A stretch of DNA of 6,949 nucleotides from Gemmatimonadaceae bacterium (lineage in GTDB: Bacteria; Gemmatimonadota; Gemmatimonadetes; Gemmatimonadales; Gemmatimonadaceae). The DNA is taken from NCBI GenBank assembly GCA_025451425.1, contig JANWKK010000073.1, positions 1 to 6,949 on the forward strand, in the 5' to 3' direction. The translations under genes were made by a program, and so were the position numbers. Each line of letters begins with the position of its first letter. Position 1 is the first letter of the stretch. The notes beneath the pieces were generated by a model that was not told the DNA's origin, did not search any database, and was given only the letters and a program-made list of their open reading frames with translations. Positions 1-6,227 of this stretch are shown piece by piece.

Positions 1-1
1 A

Positions 2-652
2 ATACCGCTCCGCGAAGTAGTGCTGCAGGTCGTCTACTCCGAGCGTCCGGTTCTCTCTCGTCTCCTCCTCGGAGCCGAATACGTATCCGTGGTTCGCGAG
101 CACCTCCGCCTCGAGCACCTCCCAATCCTGCGGCGAATGATCGCCGAGCATCGCCGTCGTGATCACGCGATCCTGGTAGAAGCGCATGTCGCCGGGTTCG
201 ATCCGTGTGTGCTTTCTCGCTTCCGCCTCGCGGACGACCTCGAGGTTCTCGCGCTCGCCTGACGTTAGGCGTGCGTTCGTGAACGTCGTGTCGGCATGAT
301 ACCAGGAGCGTGTCGCGAGCCATCCTTGAAGCGTGGAATCCTGAAACACGCGTCCATGCCGGCCGAAGATGATTCCGCGAATGCGCTGGACCTCGCCGAG
401 AGGCAAGGAAGCAAGGGATGCGGCCGCCACCGTGTGCGCCGAATAATCGAATTGTTCCCACTCGCCCATGGACGTCGGCTGCGGCGCAGGCGTTGTCACG
501 GGTGTCGCCGCAACGCTCGCAGTGCTGCCCGCCGTGGAGTTGCTCGCCGCGGCTTTGCCGGCCTGCGTCGTGCCCTTCTCCGGCTTCGGTTCTTGCTTGC
601 ACCCGCCGACCACGACAGCGAGCACAATTATCGGCGTTAGGCGTCGGATCAT
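2..652 (-). CDS. Lipoprotein with two YARHG-like domains (C-terminus cut by left window edge)
   Basis: Probably an envelope lipoprotein; its biochemical activity is unknown. The reading frame is open from ATG at 652 to the left edge (217 codons), so the C-terminus is missing. Residues 1-18 form a lipoprotein signal: MIRR, a hydrophobic run, then VVGGC with the lipid-attachable Cys at 18. Residues 19-65 are a linker rich in Ala, Thr, Ser and Pro. A YARHG-type domain follows at about 87-145: the core FGRHGRVF (96-103) matches the YARHG signature, with the usual following LQ..L.....WY. A second, more divergent copy starts near 177 (LANHGYVF, 185-192) and continues to LQHYFAERY at the edge. The start overlaps the stop of the upstream amidase gene as ATGA, implying translational coupling and a shared cell-wall role (inference). 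The Pfam YARHG family is known as a presumed extracellular domain without an assigned function. Two leucine codons here are CTA inside the octamer GCCTAACG. Confidence 0.8.
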   Translation of the reverse strand, partial: MIRRLTPIIVLAVVVGGCKQEPKPEKGTTQAGKAAASNSTAGSTASVAATPVTTPAPQPTSMGEWEQFDYSAHTVAAASLASLPLGEVQRIRGIIFGRHGRVFQDSTLQGWLATRSWYHADTTFTNARLTSGERENLEVVREAEARKHTRIEPGDMRFYQDRVITTAMLGDHSPQDWEVLEAEVLANHGYVFGSEEETRENRTLGVDDLQHYFAERY

Positions 653-1356
653 CGAACCCTCGGTGAATTGGACGCCGGCACGTACCGCGCGATCCCTTGC
701 GCAAGTGCCTGCGCCATGAGCGATTGACCCGCGGGCTCCTTGATGAACGCCGCGTCGTGCGCGTTGCTCAATGTCACCATTTCGATCAAAACCACGGGAA
801 CGTCAGAAAAAACCGAGCCGGTGAGCGCACCCTGTTTCGCTCCAATAGCCGTCTTCGAGTCTCCACGAACGCCGCCATCCTTGAGCTTTCCGGCCAACAT
901 CCGTGACATCGACACATGGAGCGACTCCGCCGCCGCGGCGCTTGCGCGCATCACCTCCGCGCTCGGTCCCGTGTGGCCCTTTACGGTTGCCTGACGATCC
1001 GGATGATAAATCGCATAACCGCTGTCGGGGCTGGCGTCGCAATGCAAACGAATGACGAGCGCGGCCGCTGCAGCGTTACCGACTTTCGCCCGTTCGACGT
1101 TCGTGACCATGGTGCGCTCGGCCGGCTTGGTCATGACGACGTCATAACCCTGCGCGCGCAGGAGCGTCGCAAGGCGCTGCGCAACCTGCCAGGCGATGTG
1201 GACCTCGCTCGTCCCATGCTGCATCGTTGCACCACTGCTCACCTCGGAGGGGTGACCGGGATCGATGACGATCTTGGGACGAGGCTGGACGCCGCTGGCG
1301 GCAATCACGGCGGCGAGAGCGAACGCGGGTAACGCGCGATTCAGGGCTGGGAGCAT
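649..1356 (-). CDS. N-acetylmuramoyl-L-alanine amidase, Amidase_3 family, secreted
   Basis: Zinc amidase predicted to cleave the bond between N-acetylmuramic acid and L-alanine of peptidoglycan, outside the inner membrane. With the ATG at 1356 it is 235 residues and begins with a signal peptide (MLPALNRALP then an alanine-rich hydrophobic stretch to about 22). The Amidase_3 hallmarks are in order: IVIDPGH (first zinc His, 35), TSEVH (zinc Glu, 51), IRLHCDA (second zinc His, 105) and VLIEMVTLSN (catalytic Glu, 192). The family's usual GHGG is GHPS here, and the usual SIHAN is RLHCD. The frame extends to a TTG at 1386, but that has no Shine-Dalgarno and would put a charged tail before the signal peptide, so I prefer 1356. 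No cell-wall-binding or SPOR domain is visible. It starts 45 nt after the antiporter stop, and its TGA overlaps the start of the YARHG lipoprotein, so the three genes may be one transcript. Confidence 0.88.
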   Translation of the reverse strand: MLPALNRALPAFALAAVIAASGVQPRPKIVIDPGHPSEVSSGATMQHGTSEVHIAWQVAQRLATLLRAQGYDVVMTKPAERTMVTNVERAKVGNAAAAALVIRLHCDASPDSGYAIYHPDRQATVKGHTGPSAEVMRASAAAAESLHVSMSRMLAGKLKDGGVRGDSKTAIGAKQGALTGSVFSDVPVVLIEMVTLSNAHDAAFIKEPAGQSLMAQALAQGIARYVPASNSPRVR

Positions 1357-1401
1357 TGCCTTACAAATTGTGCTCCGAGCTCGCAACGCAAAAGTGGCGT
1401 G

Positions 1402-2649
1402 TTAAGCCGCTCGCTTCACTTGGTCGGCGGAGGCCGCGCCACCACCAAGCAGCCGCGGCGCGAAGCGCTCCGTCAGAATCGGCCCCAAAATCGACGTGAA
1501 CAACATCAACGCCAGCACGACATTGAGCATCCGCGTATCGATGAGGCGCTGATGATTGGCGTCGAACGTGTCGTAGGCGACAAGGGTGGCCGCGAGTGTA
1601 GCCGCCACCTGCGGCAGCGTGAGCGACCACATCGTGAGGCGCTCGTCGCGAGTGTAACCGAATCGCCGTCCTGCGATCTCCGCCGCCGCGAACTTGCCAA
1701 TCACGAGCGCGCCGATGATCGCCGCAACGAGCGCCGAATCTCCGGTGAGGCTCGCCACCAGTGCACGCGGGTTTACAAGAAACCCCGTCGTGATGAAGAA
1801 CAGGGGAATGAACAGCGAGTTGCCGAAGAACTCGAGTCGCTCCTTGGCCGCCTTTCGCTGCGTCGCTTCGTTGAGTGCCAACCCCGAGAGGAATGCTCCA
1901 ACAATCCCCGGCAGTTGAATAATGTCCGCGAGGACCGCAGCAGTCGCCAAGAGCGCGAGCATTACCGCGAAGTAAGCGCTCTCGTCGCCTTCGAATTTTC
2001 TGAGCACGTATCCGCCGAGACGACCGAGCCCGAGCAGGACGAACATGACGAATACGGTGATCTCGACGATCTGGATCAACACACCGGACACCGAAAACCC
2101 GCGTTCGAAGGTCGACAGGCAGAGGGCGAAGACGATCAGCGAGCTCGTGTCGGAAAACACCGTCGCCCCGTAGACGACATTGATCGACTCGAGCTTCGTT
2201 AGGCCCAGGCGCGTGATCACGTACGACGCGAGCAGGGTATGAGAGGCGAGCAGCGATCCGATCACGATCGCGGCGAGCAGGCCGTAGTGAAACGCGAGCC
2301 CAACGGAAGTGCCGAGAATGAGGGGAATGAACGTCGTGATCACGCCGAACGTAATCGACCGGGCCTTGACTCGGCGGAACAGCTCGAGGTCGACCTCGAG
2401 GCCAGCCATGAACATCAGCAGCAGCTTCCCGAGCTCGCCGAAGAAATCCGCGATCGGCCGGTCCTTCCCGATGAGGTCGAGACCGTATGGACCGAAGACC
2501 ACGCCGCAGAGCAGGAGCCCCACGACGGCGGGCAGCCGAACGCGGCGCGAGAGCTGTGGAACGATGACGATGAGCCCGAGTCCCACCGCGAACTTCGCCA
2601 GTAGCGGTAGGGACAGGGCGTGCGCGCGGAGCCACTCCCAGTGCAGCAT
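1402..2649 (-). CDS. Cation:proton antiporter, CPA2 family (Na_H_exchanger domain)
   Basis: Inner-membrane antiporter of 415 residues exchanging protons for a monovalent cation; whether Na+ or K+ cannot be told. The protein is almost all hydrophobic segments and contains the CPA2 landmarks: VVGLLLCGVVFGPYGL (42-57), FMAGLEVDL (80-88), SHTLLASYVITRLGL (136-150), GATVFSDTSSLIVFAL (161-176), LPGIVGAFLSGLALN (246-260) and IPLFFITTGFLV (281-292). Lys319 in VIGKF lies where many electrogenic members carry a conserved lysine. The ion-site pair, usually DD in electrogenic or ND in electroneutral members, reads SD (166-167). There is no cytosolic RCK/TrkA-N domain, so it is not a full KefB/KefC protein; it ends after the membrane domain with a short polar tail. 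The ATG at 2649 is supported by GGAGGA nine bases upstream. The amidase gene follows 45 nt downstream. Pairing with wall genes has no evident functional reason. Confidence 0.88.
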   Translation of the reverse strand: MLHWEWLRAHALSLPLLAKFAVGLGLIVIVPQLSRRVRLPAVVGLLLCGVVFGPYGLDLIGKDRPIADFFGELGKLLLMFMAGLEVDLELFRRVKARSITFGVITTFIPLILGTSVGLAFHYGLLAAIVIGSLLASHTLLASYVITRLGLTKLESINVVYGATVFSDTSSLIVFALCLSTFERGFSVSGVLIQIVEITVFVMFVLLGLGRLGGYVLRKFEGDESAYFAVMLALLATAAVLADIIQLPGIVGAFLSGLALNEATQRKAAKERLEFFGNSLFIPLFFITTGFLVNPRALVASLTGDSALVAAIIGALVIGKFAAAEIAGRRFGYTRDERLTMWSLTLPQVAATLAATLVAYDTFDANHQRLIDTRMLNVVLALMLFTSILGPILTERFAPRLLGGGAASADQVKRAA

Positions 2650-2658
2650 GAGATTCGG

Positions 2659-2664
2659 TCCTCC
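2659..2664 (-). promoter_or_regulatory. Shine-Dalgarno of the antiporter gene
   Basis: GGAGGA on the minus strand, nine bases before ATG at 2649. It fixes the antiporter start. Confidence 0.8.
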
Positions 2665-2670
2665 GGTGTC

Positions 2671-2710
2671 GGTCGCTTCGCTACGGACAACTGTTCTTAA
2701 CGAAGCGACC
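2671..2710 (-). repeat. 10-bp perfect inverted repeat upstream of the antiporter
   Basis: GGTCGCTTCG (2671-2680) and CGAAGCGACC (2701-2710) are exact reverse complements around a 20-nt centre. The element lies in the 96-nt gap between the unrecognised gene and the antiporter, just before its Shine-Dalgarno. On the minus strand no T-run follows, so it is a poor intrinsic terminator. It could be an RNA hairpin in the antiporter leader or a two-half-site operator. The sequence alone does not decide. Confidence 0.5.
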
Positions 2711-2745
2711 TACGCGCCGCGCATCGGACCTTGGTCCATCCACCG

Positions 2746-3411
2746 CTATCCGCGAGACTGCCAGTACACCGCCGCGAACTGCTCGGCCTCCCGCCGGAAC
2801 GGAATGCCATCGCCCTCGCGCGCGAGACCATCATGCCATTCGCGCAGCCACTCAATCGCGCGATGTCGATCGCCTGAACCCATCTCACGAAACCGGCGCA
2901 TAGCGCCTTCCACCTCGCGATAGTTCGGCTTCCAAATCCGCGCCCATGCCTCGTTCTCTTGCTGAAACGACGCAATCCGCTGCTCCAGGTCGTCACCTGG
3001 CACTCGACGCGCCCGGTAGCGCTCCATGAGCATGAAGCTACGGTGCGCCGCGCGGACCGTTGCGTCTTGCATCCCACCGCCATGCGGTCCCTCGAGAAAT
3101 CGATCGGCCCAAATCTCCCGCGAGAAGGATTTCTCGCGCAGCGTTGGGAGCGCGATGTACACCGGCGTCTCCGACTCCAGACTCGCAAGCATCTCGTTGT
3201 CCACGAGGTTCCACATGCTTTCGCGAATTCCCTCGCTGCTTCCGTTCGTGACGTATTCGTGTGAGTACTCTTTCAACCCTAGGGCGACCGGTGCCACCCA
3301 ATTGCGCCACGCCTCGAGGAAGCGTCCGTGCGCGGCATCCTGCACGTCATCGTACGAACACTCGTACAGGCGCTCTGGTTGTCGCGTCCCAAAGGCGACG
3401 CACGATCGCAC
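2746..3411 (-). CDS. Unrecognised protein; body of a gene that appears frameshifted near its N-terminus
   Basis: I do not recognise the protein. The frame from 3411 to the TAG at 2746 gives 221 residues, with codon use like its neighbours. It is soluble, without signal peptide or membrane segment, and rich in Arg, Glu and Trp; the second half (about 125-220) looks largely helical, with charged stretches such as DLEQRIASFQQENEAW. Residues 52-64, EYVTNGSSEGIRE, resemble the glycine/serine stretch of fold-type I PLP aminotransferases, but no PLP lysine motif follows and the length is roughly half of such an enzyme. It may be a decayed or internally deleted relative, or the match may be chance. 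The only start in this frame is a GTG at 3411 with no Shine-Dalgarno, whereas an ATG with a good one lies at 3502 in another frame. A single-base slip between 3411 and about 3365 would join them into a protein near 250 residues. The gene lies 96 nt before the antiporter. Confidence 0.6.
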   Translation of the reverse strand: MRSCVAFGTRQPERLYECSYDDVQDAAHGRFLEAWRNWVAPVALGLKEYSHEYVTNGSSEGIRESMWNLVDNEMLASLESETPVYIALPTLREKSFSREIWADRFLEGPHGGGMQDATVRAAHRSFMLMERYRARRVPGDDLEQRIASFQQENEAWARIWKPNYREVEGAMRRFREMGSGDRHRAIEWLREWHDGLAREGDGIPFRREAEQFAAVYWQSRG

Positions 3412-3502
3412 GCGTCTCGGGCAGTATGAGACCGTAGACTGCGGGCGTCAGTCCATCGAGGAGTGGTTTTGTCGCTGGGCCGAGTATCTCCGACGTTCGC
3501 AT
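3347..3502 (-). CDS. Probable true N-terminus of the unrecognised gene, in another frame
   Basis: ATG at 3502 opens a 51-codon frame ending in TGA at 3347. A Shine-Dalgarno, GGAGG (3508-3512), lies five bases before it. The peptide begins MRTSEILGPATKPLLDGL and continues through VYGLILPETRAIVRRLWDAT. It looks like ordinary protein, whereas its last residues after about 45 (VRVFVR) look like out-of-frame reading. The frame overlaps the start of the 221-codon body. One extra base (or two missing) in the overlap, for example in the CTTTGGG run at about 3384-3393, would explain the break. Alternatives are a sequencing or assembly indel, a real inactivating mutation, programmed +1 frameshifting, or a separate short leader peptide. 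Confidence 0.5.
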   Translation of the reverse strand: MRTSEILGPATKPLLDGLTPAVYGLILPETRAIVRRLWDATTRAPVRVFVR

Positions 3503-3507
3503 CGTGG

Positions 3508-3512
3508 CCTCC
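3508..3512 (-). promoter_or_regulatory. Shine-Dalgarno that supports the start at 3502
   Basis: GGAGG on the minus strand, five bases before ATG at 3502. It is the reason to think translation begins there and not at the GTG at 3411. Confidence 0.6.
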
Positions 3513-3543
3513 GACTATAACCGACGGCCTCGAGCGTGTGCGC

Positions 3544-3558
3544 GCAACTCCCAGTTGC
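3544..3558. repeat. Short inverted repeat GCAACT-CCC-AGTTGC
   Basis: Perfect 6-bp arms around a 3-base centre, 42 bases upstream of ATG 3502. It could be a small operator or a weak hairpin in the leader of the unrecognised gene. It is short enough to be chance. Confidence 0.25.
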
Positions 3559-3624
3559 CTTCGTTAGCGCCAGGCCGGAGTGATCCAGCCACGGCCGAAC
3601 AACAGAAGCGTCGCCACCGAAAGA

Positions 3625-3657
3625 GAATGGCCGGCGAGTGCTGCTCGCCGGCCATTC
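3625..3657 (-). terminator. Intrinsic terminator closing the pil operon
   Basis: A perfect 14-bp stem (GAATGGCCGGCGAG, 3644-3657 reversed against 3625-3638 on the other arm) with a 5-nt loop. It begins 40 nt after the pilC stop. On the minus strand it is followed by TCTTTC, a short pyrimidine-rich tail, so termination is expected for the leftward pil transcript. On the plus strand no T-run follows. Confidence 0.8.
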
Positions 3658-3697
3658 CGGAAATACCAATCACCAATCGCCCGGCACTGGCCCTTTC

Positions 3698-4888
3698 TTA
3701 TCCCGCCGCGTTTACCATGTCGAAGATTGGCAGGTACATGCTGACGACCATGCCGCCGACGACCACGCCGAGGAACACGATCATCATCGGCTCCATCAGC
3801 GCGAGCAACCCGCTCACCGCCGCGTCCACCTCTTCATCGTAGAAGTCCGCGATCTTGGTAAGCATTTCATCAAGACCGCCCGTCTGCTCGCCGACCGCGA
3901 TCATCGAGATCACCATGGGCGGGAAGACCGCGCTCTTCTTCAGCGGCGCCGAGATCGTTTCACCGCCCGCGATCGAGGCGCGGGAGTCCATGATCGCGTC
4001 CTGAATCACGCGATTGCCTGCGGTTTTGGCCGTGATCTCGAGGCCATCGAGGATCGACACGCCTGACGAGATCAGCGTGCCTAACGTACGCGTGAAGCGC
4101 GAAACCGCCGACTTGCGCAGTACGTCGCCAAGCACTGGCGCTTTGAGCATCAACTTGTCGATCGCCAGCTTCCCGTGCGATGTCGCGTAGTAATTCTTGC
4201 CCATGTAGACCAACCCGAAGATCCCACCGCCCACCAGCCACCAATAGCCCTTCAGGAATCGTGACGCTCCGATCACGATTCGCGTCGGCAGCGGCAGCGC
4301 CATGTTCACGGATGCGAACATGTTCTCGAACACCGGAATCACGAACACCAGCAGCGTGGTGATCGCGATGACGGCGACGCTCATGATCACACCCGGGTAG
4401 ATCATCGCGCCCTTCACTTTGCGAACGAGCGCGTCGTTCTTTTCCATGAACACCGCGAGGCGCATGAGGATCGTGTCGAGGATACCTCCAGCTTCACCGG
4501 CGGCGACCATGTTGACATACAACTCGCTGAATGCATTTGGGTGCTTCCGCAATGCATCGGCGACGGTGTTGCCCGACTCGACGTCGAAGACGACCGCGCG
4601 CGTCGTGTCCTTGAGCGCCTGGTTCTCGCTCTGGTTCGCGAGGATGTCCAGGGCCTGCACGAGCGGCAGACCGGCGTTGATCATCGTCGAGAACTGGCGG
4701 GTGAAGATCACGATGTCGCGCATCGGGACCTTTCCGCCCTTTTTCTTCTTCGTCGCCTCGTCGATCTTGAGGACATTGAGCCGCTGCTTGCGCAGCTGCG
4801 CAACCGCCTCTTCCCGATTCGGCGCGTCGATCGTTGCGTTTTTCAACTCGCCGTTGATGGCGCGAGCGGAATATGTGTAGGTTGGCAT
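3698..4888 (-). CDS. pilC: Type IV pilus inner-membrane platform protein PilC (T2SSF family)
   Basis: Polytopic inner-membrane platform that couples the cytoplasmic pilus motors to the growing pilus. It is 396 residues, normal for the family, and begins with the typical MPTYTYSARAINGELK. Two T2SSF domains are present: the first at about 58-180, with the FTRQFSTMINAGLPLVQAL signature (62-80), and the second at about 265-385, with FTRTLGTLISSGVSIL (265-280) and VGEQTGGLDEML (332-343). Membrane segments lie at about 166-187, 214-230 and 360-387. The frame extends upstream to 4948, but ATG 4888 has GAGGAG nine bases before it and gives the conserved N-terminus. It is the last gene of pilB-pilT-pilC, and no prepilin peptidase or pilM-Q genes follow. 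Its only CTA/TTA leucine codon lies in the octamer at 4079. Confidence 0.95.
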   Translation of the reverse strand: MPTYTYSARAINGELKNATIDAPNREEAVAQLRKQRLNVLKIDEATKKKKGGKVPMRDIVIFTRQFSTMINAGLPLVQALDILANQSENQALKDTTRAVVFDVESGNTVADALRKHPNAFSELYVNMVAAGEAGGILDTILMRLAVFMEKNDALVRKVKGAMIYPGVIMSVAVIAITTLLVFVIPVFENMFASVNMALPLPTRIVIGASRFLKGYWWLVGGGIFGLVYMGKNYYATSHGKLAIDKLMLKAPVLGDVLRKSAVSRFTRTLGTLISSGVSILDGLEITAKTAGNRVIQDAIMDSRASIAGGETISAPLKKSAVFPPMVISMIAVGEQTGGLDEMLTKIADFYDEEVDAAVSGLLALMEPMMIVFLGVVVGGMVVSMYLPIFDMVNAAG

Positions 4889-4897
4889 CCCTAGAGT

Positions 4898-4903
4898 CTC
4901 CTC
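4898..4903 (-). promoter_or_regulatory. Shine-Dalgarno of pilC
   Basis: GAGGAG on the minus strand, nine bases before ATG 4888. It favours this start over the in-frame upstream start at 4948. Confidence 0.75.
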
Positions 4904-4918
4904 GTGTGACAGCGAGCC

Positions 4919-4960
4919 GAGCGCAGAGGGTGGAAGGAATCCCGTCAACCCTCCGCTCTC
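4919..4960 (-). repeat. Imperfect hairpin in the pilT-pilC spacer
   Basis: Arms 4919-4931 and 4948-4960 pair over 13 positions with two mismatches (core GAGGGT/ACCCTC) around a 16-nt loop. It fills most of the 85-nt spacer between the pilT stop and the pilC start. Its right arm, CAACCCTCCGCTCTC, is nearly the same as the right arm of the hairpin in the pilB-pilT spacer. Possible roles are mRNA processing or stability control, or partial termination. No T-run follows. Confidence 0.5.
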
Positions 4961-4973
4961 TGCACTTCGGCCT

Positions 4974-6143
4974 CTACCGTTTCAGTCCTAACGGCTTTCC
5001 ACCCGCACCACCTGCTGCGGCCTTCTTCGGATGGTCGTCCTCGAGGCCGTCGATCTGCATGTTGCACATGCGCGCCAACTCGATCGGGTCGTGCGACGCG
5101 CGGATCACTTCCTCCCACGCGACTTCGCGCGACATGTAGAGCTGATACAGCGCATCGTTCATCGTCTGCATGCCATACTTCTTTCCCGACTGCATCATCG
5201 AGTAGATCTGGTGGATCTTGTCTTCACGAACCAGCGCGCGAATCGCCGGCGTGCAGACAAGGATCTCCGCCGCCATCGCGCGACCGCGCCCTTTCGCCTT
5301 CGGCAGCAGCGTCTGCGTGATGATGCCCTCGAGACAGAACGCGAGCTGCGCGCGAACCTGGCCCTGCTGATACGATGGAAAGACGTCGATGATGCGATTG
5401 ATCGCTTCCGCCGCCGAGTTCGTGTGCAACGTTGCGAACGCGAGGTGACCGGTTTCGGCAATCGTTAGGCCCGCCTGGATCGTCTCCAGGTCCCGCATTT
5501 CGCCGATGAGCACGACGTCGGGATCCTGACGCAGCGCGTACTTCAGTGACGCCCCAAAGCTCTTCGTGTCGCTGCCAACCTCACGTTGGTTGACGATGCA
5601 CTGTTGGTGACGATGTATGAACTCGATCGGGTCTTCGATGGTGATGATGTGACCCTTCTCCTGCCGATTGATGCGGTCGATCATCGCGGCAAGCGTCGTC
5701 GATTTGCCGGAGCCCGTCGGGCCCGTAACGAGGACGAGACCCCGCGGCTTGTCGGACATATCCGCGATGATCTTGGGCAGTCCGAGCTCTTCGAAGGTCC
5801 GGATCTGGAACGGAATCTGTCGTATCACCATGGAAACGCAGCCGCGCTGCTTGAAGCAGTTGCCGCGGAAGCGCGCGAGATTCTGAATGCCGAACGAGAA
5901 GTCCAGCTCGTCCTCCATCTCGAATTTCTTTTTCTGATTCTCCGTCAGCACCGAATACGCGAGCTGCATGCAGTCCTTCGGCTGCAACACGAAATCGATG
6001 TTCGCATTCGTGATGTCACCGTCAACGCGCAGCTTCGGCCGCTCGCCCGCGGTGATGTGCAGGTCGGACGCGCCGCGCTCGATCATTTCCTCGAGTAGGA
6101 GGCGGAGGTTGAGGCTGGAGGGTGCCGTATTGGGTGCTGTCAT
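4974..6143 (-). CDS. pilT: Type IV pilus retraction ATPase PilT
   Basis: Hexameric cytoplasmic ATPase that drives pilus disassembly, and so twitching motility and often DNA uptake. It is 389 residues. The N-terminal PAS-like half has LLEEMIERGASDLHITAGE (16-34), typical of PilT. The motor half carries Walker A GPTGSGKST (141-149), the Asp box around ITIEDPIE (167-174), Walker B DPDVVLIGEMRD (207-218) and the His box GHLAFATLHTNS (232-243). AIRALVRE (300-307) corresponds to the AIRNLIRE retraction motif that separates PilT from PilB. The C-terminus after about 370 is a Lys/Ala/Gly-rich tail. ATG 6143 has no clear Shine-Dalgarno. The gene lies 84 nt after pilB, with a hairpin between them, so translation or dosage may be set separately. 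PilU is the main alternative, but gene order and motif favour PilT. Confidence 0.95.
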   Translation of the reverse strand: MTAPNTAPSSLNLRLLLEEMIERGASDLHITAGERPKLRVDGDITNANIDFVLQPKDCMQLAYSVLTENQKKKFEMEDELDFSFGIQNLARFRGNCFKQRGCVSMVIRQIPFQIRTFEELGLPKIIADMSDKPRGLVLVTGPTGSGKSTTLAAMIDRINRQEKGHIITIEDPIEFIHRHQQCIVNQREVGSDTKSFGASLKYALRQDPDVVLIGEMRDLETIQAGLTIAETGHLAFATLHTNSAAEAINRIIDVFPSYQQGQVRAQLAFCLEGIITQTLLPKAKGRGRAMAAEILVCTPAIRALVREDKIHQIYSMMQSGKKYGMQTMNDALYQLYMSREVAWEEVIRASHDPIELARMCNMQIDGLEDDHPKKAAAGGAGGKPLGLKR

Positions 6144-6171
6144 CTCGATGGGTGGAAGTCGGTAGAGAGTG

Positions 6172-6214
6172 GAGGGTTGTGCGTAGCGGGTGTCACCCTC
6201 TACTCACAACCCTC
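6172..6214 (-). repeat. Long imperfect hairpin in the pilB-pilT spacer
   Basis: GAGGGTTGTG (6172-6181) pairs perfectly with CACAACCCTC (6205-6214). The interior pairs further: GTAG (6183-6186) with CTAC (6200-6203), then GGGTG (6188-6192) with CACCC (6194-6198), separated by single mismatches. The result is one near-continuous stem of about 18 bp. No T-run follows on the minus strand. It lies between two genes whose products work in opposition, so a role in setting their relative expression is possible (inference). Confidence 0.6.
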
Positions 6215-6227
6215 TGCCCTCAACACG

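Noticed and set aside
1399..2202. Long plus-strand open frame (267 codons) opposite the antiporter
   Set aside because: It is the antisense shadow of a clear membrane transporter gene; its translation is Arg/Glu-rich low-complexity without any recognised motif.
1361..2635. Long minus-strand frame (424 codons) overlapping the antiporter in another frame
   Set aside because: The product is Arg/His-rich and disordered-looking, as expected from out-of-frame reading of GC-rich sequence; the antiporter frame has family motifs.
2726..2737. GGACC-TT-GGTCC inverted repeat
   Set aside because: Only 5-bp arms with no extension; too short to claim as an operator.
3514..3519. TATAGT as a -10 box for the unrecognised gene
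   Set aside because: It lies only about 11 nt before ATG 3502, so the transcript would lack the Shine-Dalgarno; no -35 at proper spacing.
5031..5468. Plus-strand open frame within pilT
   Set aside because: Antisense to well-supported PilT motor motifs; no start signal or recognisable protein.
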